DNA of 64,000 bases from Sacculina carcini (Eukaryota > Arthropoda > Thecostraca > Sacculinidae). The stretch lies in assembly GCA_916048095.2 (NCBI GenBank), contig OU696596.1:5583195-5647194 (forward strand), written 5' to 3'. The notes under the pieces are model-generated. The model ran no database searches and was not told the DNA's origin. It was given only the letters and a program-made list of their open reading frames with translations. A program made the position numbers and the translations under genes. Below are positions 52,421 through 61,869 of the stretch, in pieces (position 1 is the first letter of the stretch; each line of letters opens with the position of its first letter).

Positions 52421-54033
52421 TAGAGATGCAAACACAAAGTTTTTTTGGATGCGGTTTTTTGTTTAACATGTTTTTGTTCAATATGTTTTTTATAGTTTTT
52501 TCTGCTTTTTATGTTTTTTTAGAATTAGCCTCAATTGTCATCGGATGTTGGATTTTAGTACATAAAAATGAGTTCAATTGATGGTTTGTACATCTTCACG
52601 TGTCTTATTTCAAAGATAATTTGATAATTATAGATAAAACAAAAATGTTTATCAATAAATATCCCAGGATACTGCTTGAAAGTGCATTCGGGTCCGGTGG
52701 CTTAGATTTTTGTCATTGAGAAAACCATGATTTATTAAAGAAGGTTTTAATGATGTGGATATTTGAAATAATTTGTCAGCAGAACAAAACAAATTCATAG
52801 AGAAATAAGGTGTTTTTTTTAAAGAAACCATGTTTTTTATGAAAGAATGCAATGATGTTTTTAAAAATCGTTTTAAATTCGTTTTAATAATGTACAGATT
52901 CAGAAAACGTTGACAGCAGAACAAGACAAGATAATTGGTTGGTCAATTGTTTTTTTTGACAAACGTTTATTTAAACTAACGCTTTTTTAATGAAACAATG
53001 CTTTCTAGAACAGTCTCTATGGAAGATAGATTTGATATATTTACGTTCAAATACATTTTGTATATGAATAGCCTGTTGGTATAAGCGGCTGGTTAAATCA
53101 CTTGATTTAAACTGTTTTTTAAACCATGCATTTTTTTAAAAAACGATTGTTTTAAAGACGGTTTTCGTAGATGTAGAGATTTTGAAAAAGTTTGCGGCAG
53201 ATCAAGGAGAGTTGAGCCAAATTAATTGGTTTATAACATTTAAAACTATTTGTATTAATAACCTGTTTTTAGAACTGGTTTTATGGATGATGGCTTCTTT
53301 GATGTAGTTAGTTGTGCTCAAATAACTTTTTTGTACATTAAATATATTTCCTCAGTCGTTTTTTTCCAACACGAAAACATTGCCCGTTTTTCTGGTCAGG
53401 ATTGCCACTCTGAATAATGCGACCCGCTTTTATTCGTAGTCTCATTAGGGACACTGAGTTTGTGTGTATATTTGTAGTCTTTGTGTGTATTTGCAGTGCT
53501 TGTACTTTTATATTTGCAAAAAATTGATCTGTTGAATGAAATGATGAAAGTTATTATAATCAACGTAGTTCATTTCTGGGATGAAAAAGGTAATGTGTGA
53601 AAAAATAATAAAAGTTATGCCACATGTTTTTGTTTTTTAAAACAGTTCAAGGTTTTTAACAGAAAAAGCGGTTCTTAAACCCTGCTTTCCTACACAATAA
53701 TTAACTCAATAATTGAATGCAAAGCTGTACTGTACATAGAATTGCCGCACAGTACAGTGCAAACAATGATATTAGGCCTTTCAGACACATTATAACAATT
53801 ATATTGTGCATATTTAATGATAATTCAATTTGATAGGGCCACAAATAGCATAAATATCTTATATGTTGAAAAAAATAATTCATTTAGCATCCCAAATATA
53901 TCGTTTCCATAATTTCAATTCTTTGCATGACCCTTCACAAAAAACCCCAAAAAGAACGTGTTTTTTTGGTAGAGTTTTTTTTGCCAAAAAAAGTTCTTTG
54001 TTTAAGAACATCGATTTTTAGGTCGCATCTCTA
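52421..54033. mobile_element. Non-autonomous hAT element, 1,613 bp, 8-bp target duplication
   Basis: The ends are TAGAGATGC (52421) and GCATCTCTA (54025-54033), inverted repeats of hAT type. It is flanked on both sides by CTGCTGGG (52413-52420 and 54034-54041), a perfect 8-bp target duplication. The inside is T-rich (GTTTTTT and AAACGG(T)TTTT motifs) with no transposase, so it needs a hAT source elsewhere. Confidence 0.85.
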
Positions 54034-54082
54034 CTGCTGGGTGGACAGGGCCCGATGGATTATAGAATTCGCCCAAGAAATT

Positions 54083-54146
54083 CTCCTCCGCCGAGATTCG
54101 ATCCACGCTTGTGAAGCAGGTGTGCTACCACTACACCACGGAGTAC
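54083..54146 (-). pseudogene. tRNA-Val(CAC)-like SINE head
   Basis: The minus strand carries CCGTGGTGTAGTGGTAGCAC (A box) and GGATCGAATCT (B box). The loop TTCACAA between CCTGC and GCGTGG gives anticodon CAC, as in tRNA-Val. It is ~64 nt, lacks the variable loop and part of the T arm, and the acceptor stem pairs 5 of 7, so it is not a working tRNA gene but could still recruit RNA polymerase III. Confidence 0.65.
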
Positions 54147-54149
54147 GCC

Positions 54150-55149
54150 AATTCCGGATGCGCCATAGTACTGGTGGTTTCTCGAGTATATTTGTGATTG
54201 CGTGATTGATAATGCCTGCTGGCGTGCAGCAATTGTGTTCAAGGCCAGCAACGGCACCGGTAGAACGGCAGTGTGACTGCAACAGTCTCTCGAGTCGCTT
54301 GCATCCAGCCATGATTTCATTCAGTAAATTTTCCACAAGTGACTTGGTTATTTTGGTGAGATATTGCAGCCGCAACACATTTAACCAAACACACATCGTT
54401 TTCAATATTAATTTATATCACATTCATTCTCTCTCAGCAGTATTTTGTCTGCTTTACTTTGTATATTACTTTGTGCTTTACTTTATTTCTTGACTCTTCT
54501 CAATTTTACTCCTGCTTTTATTATGTGTTGTTTTTGATCGTCTCCTTACTTATGAGGGCTTATTGTGTCAATGTTAATGCATGTACACGCACACATGCAT
54601 ATGTATATAGCAATGGATAGTATGAAATATAGTATACAAATTATTAATATAAAATTAATATGATATAGTATAATATATGATAAAATAATATAATATCATA
54701 TTTAAAAATATTTAAAATTTGTGTTAAAAATTTGTATATACAAGTTTTTACCATATTTTGAAAAAAGCAGTTTTATATGTGTTGTCCAAAAACTAGTGTC
54801 TTACATAAATGTTTGAGGTTATGTGCAACTTGGTGTCTATGTGTAAAGTCTGTAGGCTTGAAAAGTTGATGAATATCATTCAATATTATTTAATTTAGAT
54901 TATCATTTATGATTAATTTGATTAGACGTTTAAGATTGGAAAAGCAGACATGTCTCGAACGGCTTTGGAAAAATATGACCAAGTACTAGGTCTTTTACGT
55001 TTAATTTCGGTTAATTACTCATAATTTATTGATTAAATTAATATAGTTCAATCTGACACAATATGTATTAACTTATCAACATAATCAATATTATTTGATT
55101 GTGTGTGTGTGTATCAATGTATACAAATTAATAATTTTTTCTCTTTGTG
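54150..55149. other. Unassigned, then AT-rich DNA
   Basis: 54150-54420 is mixed-composition DNA with no recognised motif. 54580-55100 is strongly AT-rich (TATAATAT and TTAAAATTTG strings) with a short GTGTGT run at ~55100. No genes seen. Confidence 0.4.
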
Positions 55150-55287
55150 ATGCCACAGGGCGTTGTTGTGGCAGTTGTCCTTCTTGTACAGATCGTGATC
55201 GTTTGCTTATACCAATATGGTGATTCGTATTTTGAAAATGACAAGCCAGCACTCAACAATAATGACGACACGACGCCAGCCAATTAA
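55150..55287 (+). CDS. Candidate terminal exon or micro-ORF: membrane span plus acidic tail
   Basis: A pyrimidine tract (TTTTTTCTCTTTGTGATGCC) ends in CACAG at 55158, a good 3' splice site. From 55159 the phase-0 frame reads GVVVAVVLLVQIVIVCLYQY, a 20-residue hydrophobic span, then DSYFENDKP and an Asn/Asp/Thr-rich tail ending AN at TAA 55285-55287 (42 codons). An ATG at 55150 would instead give a free-standing 45-residue protein. One membrane span followed by a short polar tail is what the last coding exon of a membrane receptor or tetraspanin-like gene looks like, but I cannot name the gene. A possible polyadenylation signal AATAAA lies at ~55513. It could also be chance. Confidence 0.4.
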   Translation: MPQGVVVAVVLLVQIVIVCLYQYGDSYFENDKPALNNNDDTTPAN

Positions 55288-56600
55288 CACTACGGCTGCG
55301 TGAAGTCCTAACACGTGAGTGTTCACTTGATTATTGCGGCCATCTATATGCATCTCTCATGCTCGAGCCTAGAGAGAGGTAAGCTCTGGGGCTATGCTAC
55401 CCTCTTTCCTGACTGCAAATCGAAAAATGCAGCCAAGAAAATGCAAGATTTAATCAAATGTACTTTCTGTGGAAATTTCTGGATCTGCCCTGCGGTGCGA
55501 AATCAAACAAAAAATAAACTTTCAATTTCAAAGCTTGTGTGTTGTGTATTTTCTACAGATTTCTTGTTTTGAGGGTTAAATGATGATCAATGATTGAAAA
55601 TTAAAATAATCTACAAAGTGAGTGTAATGCAGCTACTCAAATAGATATGAATAAATACTCCGATTGTGTAGATTATTTCAAGTTCCTGTATGAACTATGT
55701 CAAACATTCCTGTTTTACAACAAATATGCCTCATTTTCCTTTATTAAATGGCGGAAACCGACCTCACAAACCAGCACCCGCAGACATTGTAGTGTTATCT
55801 ACGCTTTCATTGCATATTTCCTCCTTGCATCGTGGCATATCCTGTTGCAACACCCGCTTAGTATAATTGCCAACAACTGGCACAAAGCATGGCTTGCCAA
55901 TCAAAATTTCAAACAAATCAGTTATGGAAGTATTGTTCTTTTTTGGCATCACAGGCTTTGTGTGTGTTTTCCAGACTCGTTGTTTCTGTATTGTTCTAAA
56001 TGTTGAATAAAGCCTGAGCTAAGACTTCTGTTGAATCATTTCAGTAGTCAGCGTTCGAGTGTAGTTCTTCATACTTCGCCAAGTCCCCTCAACGTTTTCC
56101 TTAGCCCCCTCCTTGGAAGAATCCTGGCGCCGCCACTGTATTCTAGCGTTCAGCTCATATTTAAGACAAATCCTAGCGTTAACAGCATCAGACATCACCT
56201 CAGGAATGATTGTTACTAAAATAAATAGCAGAATTCGAGTGTTTCAACTGTTAAGAGGCCGTCCATGTAACAAATCAAAACAGATTGTAATGATAGCAAA
56301 AATTGCTCAAACTGTGTTTACAGATAAGCGCGCGTAGGCATCACTACAACATGTACGCTTACAAGACGTCACGACAAGACCATGCCTCAAATACGACTCT
56401 CTCAGCACGCATCAACACTTACACCGTCATATACTAACTCACGCCCAGCTCAAACACTGTCCGCCGATTTTTGTTGAAATGAGGATTTCACCGCCAATAC
56501 CATGCAATGTCAAAGAAATGTCACTTTAGGTCTGAATATAATTGCAATAGTTTGTGTCGCGGCAAATACACAACCTAAACAAACACCTGGAACGACCTAT
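55288..56600. other. Possible 3' UTR, then unassigned DNA
   Basis: If the preceding exon is real, its 3' UTR runs to about 55540. A 119-codon frame at 55647-56006 has no recognised domain. Near 56085-56140 the minus strand reads ACAGTGGCGGCGCCAGGATT then CTTCCAAGGAGGGGGCTAA, like the terminus of a class of hAT elements; I see no partner end. Confidence 0.35.
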
Positions 56601-56606
56601 CTGCAC

Positions 56607-57772
56607 ACAATTCATTCCAAACGGCTGAACCAACGACACAAAAACACAAGGTCCGCTACACCAACCGCGTGTCTGTCGAACTCAAACATACGCACGACAC
56701 ACAATATATAAATTATAAGGCTGCCAATCAATAACAATGTAAATGAAATAAACAATGGAAAAAGGAGCGACAGTCTCCCCGCCGTGTAAGGCTCCACCTT
56801 ACGCAGCACATTATTGATGAACACAAACGCAAAACGATGCACAGCACAATAGACACATAAACATCAATATCACACATATGAAGCACGGACGACAGAGAAC
56901 TCACTCCGGAATTAGTCTCGGAAACGACCGGGACACTTGATAACGCGCCCACTGCGCGTACACTGGGGAGTATCCGACTTCTTATACGCCATCGAACAAC
57001 TCTCTACGCCCAATTCCGCATTGGACGCAGAAAAACGGGATTCACCTGGCTGAGAACTATGTCCGGAATAAGCATCAACACTCGATAATTCCAATCTATG
57101 CAGACGCTGAATTGGGCGGGTGAACAATCCACTCTGCATTTTCAAATCAACAGATCGTACAAGACCGTCATTTCTCGTGTGCAGTTTGACGACAACAGCA
57201 ATGGGCTATTTCAGGCGTGGGACATTGTCCTCATGAACTAGGACGACAGACCCAACATATAACCTACTCGCAGAAGCACGCACAGAAGATTTCGAATACG
57301 GTAAGTTACGAACATATTCAGAATGCCAGACACGGCAAAATCGATTCATCATTTGAGCTTGAAAGCGTTCTCTGCTGACAAAGTCATGAGCATCGGCTAA
57401 ATTCTTCTCTAAGATCCCACTCTCGCTAGGCGGTGACAGATGATTACTGCGGCCTACAAGAAAGTGGTTGGGCGTGTGAGACTCTGCAGAAATATCGGCA
57501 CCTACAAACGTTAATGGTCTGGAGTTTATGCAAGCCTTTACTTCGACCAATAAAGTATCCAGCTCATTACGATACAGGTGAGAATTGCCAACTCTTATAA
57601 CAATTTTATTCCAAACGACTGAGCCAACGACACAAAAACACAAGTTCCGCTACACCAACCGCGTGTCTGTCGAACTCAAACATACGCACGACACACAATA
57701 TATAAATTATAAGGCTGCCAATCAACAACAATGTAAATGAAATAAACAATGGAAAAAGGAGCGACAGTTTGC
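56607..57772 (-). mobile_element. BEL/Pao LTR retrotransposon, internally deleted
   Basis: Two direct copies of a ~175-bp LTR segment (56607-56782 and 57600-57772, both with CGTGTGTCTGTCGAACTCAA and ending GGAGCGACAGT) flank the last part of a BEL/Pao pol read on the minus strand. Gag, protease, RT and most of integrase are gone; the upstream LTR piece is fused directly to the integrase tail. Confidence 0.75.
56912..57600 (-). pseudogene. BEL/Pao pol: integrase C-terminal region
   Basis: The minus strand reads LLVEVKACINSRPLTFVG, TPNHFLVGRSNHLSPP, MNRFCRVWHSEYV and VGSVVLVHEDNVPRLK, then TAG (57206-57208) where Trp is usual. In the same frame it continues AVVVKLHTRNDGLVRSVDLK and FTRPIQRLHRLEL, and ends at 56912. 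INSRPLT...TPNHFL...EYV...VLVHEDN-x-PR-x-x-W is the signature of the BEL/Pao integrase tail (DUF5641-type). The first ~19 codons of the open frame upstream (to 57643) come from LTR sequence through the deletion junction. The catalytic DDE core is absent. Confidence 0.8.
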
Positions 57773-58771
57773 ATGCTTGATACTCGAAGTGAAGTGATGA
57801 TTTTGAGCTGATTGGCTCATGATTTCTTAATTTCTCTCAAATCGGCCGCATAAAGTGAATAATTAATAAAATTAATTAAATTGTTCCGAATAAATTCAAA
57901 ACTGTAAATGTCGCTCCATTCCGCAGCCAGAGAAGCCAGTAATGAAGCAATAACGTATATATATTGAATAACAATGGAATCAATACTGCACAAGGAAGAC
58001 ACTGTCCACAAAATACACTCTCAACCCAGAAAGTAGAACACAACTCCGATATATGCCACACGATCAAATCCCGCCACGCACACCGCGCCCTTCGCACTAC
58101 ACAACTGTCCTTGCGCCGGTCAAGGTTACACAGAACACAAGCAAACGCACACGCACATACACTCATACACTATACGCGCTCATAGGTAGATCGAGACCCA
58201 GTTATTTACGGGGCAACTCAACGTACAATACATGCAAATTCACATCACAGTAAAATTGATTTTCAAACATTTCTGTGGCAATAATTGTAAAAACGAAAAT
58301 CATCTCATATTCTGGAGTGTGTATGAACGTTAACAAATGAATATGTTTTATAGACAAAACCATGATATGACTATGGTATCGCAAACAATAAACCAACTAA
58401 GCCTCCAGTTTTAAATTACTGAATTCGCCACTACACCGGCTCCTGGTACTGCATTTGTTTTGCTTGCGCAATTGATACTGTTATCTAGCGTGGGTTAATT
58501 GGTGTTCAAGCAAAAAGCAGACTGTACAACATCAATTTGGCTTCAAAACCACTCGTATTAAGAGAAATGCATGTATCACTGGGTATGATCGTTGAGTCCC
58601 TAATTTGGCATTTCAAACACAAAATCAACAGTAACCAATTTATGCAAGCAAATTACACACAAATTACAGCAAGCTTCAACACAGTTGGTTGTTGTTGTTT
58701 TTGTACATTTTCCATGTACATGTACATTTCCATTTGTACATTTCCATGTTTTTGTACAATGACCAAAAGGA
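57773..58771. other. Unassigned DNA between BEL and Gypsy elements
   Basis: Short frames without motifs. 58050-58170 is CA-rich. 58690-58760 repeats TTTCCATGT and TTGTACA. No gene seen. Confidence 0.4.
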
Positions 58772-58775
58772 AAAC

Positions 58776-59209
58776 TGTGGCGTATTGTGTATTATATACT
58801 CATTACTTTTTCACTTGGTATCTCATTTACTCTATTTCACTTGTCAGTGTCACCGCCTAGTCAACTGTATGCATGTATGTCTGTATGTCTATGAGTGTGA
58901 ATGTGTGCCAAGTCTAAGCGTACCTGGTTTGTATGCTCGTCTGTAGCCTCCAGACGGGAATGTGGTTGATCGTGTGAAGGGTGTATGTTTATTGTGTGTT
59001 ACACATATGTGTATGCGTGTTTGTATGTGCGACTAGTTTGATGTCGGGTCATGTGACCAAGATTATATAAATGCCCAACGCGGTGATCAAACAGTCAGTT
59101 GGGTCTGGTGTGTGTCTGTTCTCCAGCAAGATCCGCGTCTCGTCGTCTTCCGCCGCTGTAATATATTGTGATTGAATCCAAGTTTTATTGTGTGGACCAA
59201 TTAGCCACA
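58776..59209 (+). repeat. Gypsy 5' LTR
   Basis: It is 434 bp, starting TGTGGCGTATTGTG and ending GACCAATTAGCCACA. It carries a 34-bp segment (near 58958-58991, GACGGGAATGTGG...) that the 3' LTR lacks. By eye I count about nine other differences between the LTRs, or roughly 2%. Confidence 0.85.
59064..59100 (+). promoter_or_regulatory. LTR core promoter: TATA box and initiator
   Basis: TATATAA at 59064-59070 and TCAGTT at 59095-59100 are spaced so that the initiator A falls ~33 nt after the TATA start. TCAGT(T/C) is the arthropod-type initiator. The 3' LTR has the same pair at ~63720 and 63751. Confidence 0.6.
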
Positions 59210-59212
59210 TAT

Positions 59213-59224
59213 TGGTGCCCCGAG
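59213..59224 (+). other. Primer-binding site
   Basis: TGGTGCCCCGAG starts three bases after the 5' LTR, the expected place for the tRNA 3'-CCA complement. I do not assign the tRNA. The gag ATG (59225) abuts it with no leader. Confidence 0.75.
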
Positions 59225-60015
59225 ATGACTCAGTCAAAAGAAGATTCAGAGACAGCCGTGAATCCGTTCCTGTCAGCTGCACTGGTGGCGGTAAAACCCC
59301 CACAGTTCAGCCCAGATTCGGTGCAAGGATGGATTGCCAATATGAATGCACAATTCCATCTGGCGAGAATTACGGCTGAGGACACGAGGTATTTCCATGC
59401 TGTTGCAGCACTGCCGCCGCATGTGACCGCACGGCTGAGCCCACAAATCATGGAGCAACACAGCTACTCGAAGCTGAAAGAAGCCTTGCATAGTATGTTC
59501 TCCAAGACCAAGTCTGAGCTTTTCGAAGATCTGCTCGCCAAAGTGACACTAACAGGCCGACCATCAGCGGCACTTTCAGAGATTCGGCGAACTGCAGTCA
59601 GTGTCGGCGCCGGCGATGAGCTGGTTCCGCACTAATTTTTGAAGTCGCTGCCACCTGCTATCATATCGGCTCTTGCAGCACAGCAAGGTTTGTCGCTGGA
59701 CCAGATTGGGTCGCTGGCAGATGAATTGGTTCCTCTCGTGAATTCACCTTTTTGTCGGTGAATTCCAGCCAACGAACACCGGTAGCTCATCTTCAAGAAC
59801 AACGCCGAGACCACAACAACAGCCGCAAGGCTCTGCCAATGGCTCAGGCCGCAGACTTGTCGTGCGCATATATATTTCGGCGAGTCGGCCAGCACATGCA
59901 AACCATGGTGTCGGTGGCCGGCCAAACAGCCTAGATTCAAAATGCAACCGTCATCTCGAGCAGACTCCCCAACACGGCCGTCGGAAAACTAGAGAGGCAG
60001 GTCTCGGTCCAAGCG
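59225..60015 (+). pseudogene. Gypsy gag, broken
   Basis: It starts MTQSKEDSETAVNPFL. Capsid-like motifs are KPPQFSPDSVQGWIANMNAQ, TAEDTRYFHAVAALPP and LFEDLLAKVTLTGRPSAAL. TAA at 59633-59635 interrupts the frame, which resumes FLKSLPPAIISALAAQQGLS and then hits TGA near 59758. A later stretch in the gag frame shows IYFGESASTCKPWCRWPA, the Cys-rich block that ends gag in Mag-like elements in place of a classic CCHC knuckle. At least two stops and probably two frame changes make it non-functional. The start is fixed by the primer-binding site and the usual N-terminus. Confidence 0.75.
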
Positions 60016-60018
60016 ACA

Positions 60019-60340
60019 CCGGGCCTGCCACTCCTCAAAGTCGCAGCCAAGGTGGGTCGTGACACAGTTGTTTTTGTTGTGGACACAGGAGCTGGCTTGT
60101 CAATTTTACCACCACGGGTAATTAACTGGGGATTGCAGCCCACCACAGTTACGCTGTCATCGGCCAGCGGTGCAGCCATTACTGTACATGGTGAGGTCCG
60201 CATTGAAATTGTGACAAAAAGCCTCAGACGCAGCTACCCATGGACATTTGACATTGCCGATGTAACCGAGCCACTGCTGGGTAATGATTTTATGTGCTAC
60301 TTCAAGCTGGTTGTTGACTGTGGTGCAAAATGCATAAGGG
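60019..60340 (+). pseudogene. Gypsy aspartic protease
   Basis: The frame reads VFVVDTGAGLSILPPRVI, with the catalytic D-T-G near 60082, and LLGNDFMCYFKLVVDC, the usual closing block. This domain itself is open, in the frame that runs on to 60690. It is joined to RT and would be part of a Gag-Pol polyprotein if the frames were intact. Confidence 0.8.
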
Positions 60341-61869
60341 ATTCAACAACACTCATGCGTGCACCAGCCCAAATAAGCTCCTCTTCCTCTTCTTGCCTCG
60401 TCATAAACGACACAAAAGGGGTAGCAGAGCCTGTTCGTCGCCTAATCGATGAGTTTTCAGAGCTGACTGCACCCAAACAGAGTAGCGCTGGTGGCAACGA
60501 TTCAGTTGTGCATAACATCGACGCCGGTAGCGCACATCCAGTGAAGGCTGCACGCAGACGATTTTCGCCAGAAAAGCAGACGGCGATCAAAGCCCAAATC
60601 GATTCTCTGCTCAAGACCGTCGGACTCTGCGTGGTCGTCACCAGTGCACGTGGTAGCCAAGCGATCCGGCGGCTGGCGGTTAACAGGTGATTACAGAACA
60701 CTTAACGCAATTTCAAAAAGAGATAACTACCCCATACCGCACATTCATGTCTGTGCAATAAAATTGAGTGGCAGTATTCTCAAAGTTGGATTTACTGAGA
60801 GCATATCATCAAGTGCCTGTAGCGCAGCAAGATATTGCAAAAACCGCCGTTATGACACCGGTGGGGCTATACGAATATTTGTATATGCCGTTTGGTCTGC
60901 GCAATGCTCCATCAACTTTTCAACGTCTTATGGATGCCATTTTTAGGAAAATTGACTGTGTTTTTGTATATATTGATGACATATTGATTTTTTTCTGAGA
61001 ACATGGATGAGCACATGCAGCATCTCCGTCATGTGTTTGATAGTCTGCAAAGAAACTCACTGCGGATCAAGCTAGAGAAGTGCGTCTTTGCAGCAAGCCA
61101 CGTGGATTTTTTGGGCTACAGTATCTCGGCAGGAGGCATCGCCCCAGCGACTAGCAAAGTCCGCGCATTGGTGGATCAGCCGCCTCCATCTTCATCTGCT
61201 GACCTGCGACGATTTTTGGGAGCCACTGGCTTCTATAGGAGAATGGTGAAAAACCACGCTACTGTAGTTCACCCGCTGACGGAGCGTATTCGAATTGAGC
61301 CAAACAGCAAGAATATCAAGCTGAACGAGGAAGAACTGGCAGCTGTAACAAAATGCAAAGACGAACTGCAGTCTTCAACAGTGCTCAGTCACCCATTGCC
61401 GTCATGCACAACGTATCAGCTCGTGACCGACAGCTCACAAGTAGCCATCAGTGCAGCACTTCACCAAATGGTGAACGGCGAGCCGGTGCTAGTAGAGCTG
61501 TACTCGAAGAAACTCACAGAAGTACAAAAAAGATACTCTACATTTGACAGGGAGCTGCTTGGTGCATTTTTGTCTGTGATACATTTCAAACACCTGATCG
61601 AAGGCCAAAATGTCGTGTTGTTTACCGACCATCGTCCGTTAGTTGGTGCGTTCTACAGCACGAAAATCGCCACGTTGGACAGACAGCAGCGCCATTTATC
61701 TGTTCTGACAGAGTATGTGTCGGATGTGAAGTACATTCGAGGAGCAGAAAATGTTGTGGCAGACTGCCTGTCTCGACCAGTAGGTGGCGTCACGATCGAC
61801 GTGTGGGATTTGCTTTCAATTGCGGCAGCTCAAGCTGAAGATGACGAGCTCAAACAACTATTGTACTAA
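60341..61869 (+). pseudogene. Gypsy reverse transcriptase and RNase H, frameshifted
   Basis: RT enters in the protease frame (RRFSPEKQTAIKAQIDSLLK), moves to a second frame by ~60645 (VVAKRSGGWRLTGDYRTLNA) and a third by ~60768 (FSKLDLLRAYHQVPVA, MPFGLRNAPSTFQRLMD, YIDDILIF), then returns to the first at the seven-T run 60988-60994. The catalytic YIDD is intact. KCVFAASHVDFLGYSIS, FLGATGFYRRMV and, for RNase H, YQLVTDSSQVAISAAL, STFDRELLGAFLSV and FTDHRPL follow. The region ends at TAA 61867-61869 in the integrase frame. Three small indels between 60620 and 60994 cancel out. Confidence 0.85.

Larger units (their letters stand above)
52240..54146 (-). mobile_element. tRNA-Val-derived SINE split by a hAT insertion
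   Basis: The minus strand begins with a tRNA-like head (54146-54083), continues ATTTCTTGGGCGAATTC...GGGCCCTGTCCACCCAGCAG to 54034, is interrupted by the hAT element, and resumes at 52420 with TAAATGGGTACCAGATATCA and a body ending around 52240. Head, body and orientation fit a tRNA-derived SINE. The 3' end is not sharply defined. Confidence 0.6.

Noticed and set aside
54083..54146. Functional tRNA-Val gene
   Set aside because: No variable loop, shortened T arm and mismatched acceptor stem; it continues into a SINE body.
60644..60946. Separate gene at 60644
   Set aside because: It is the RT fingers region of the Gypsy Pol in a shifted frame, not an independent ORF.
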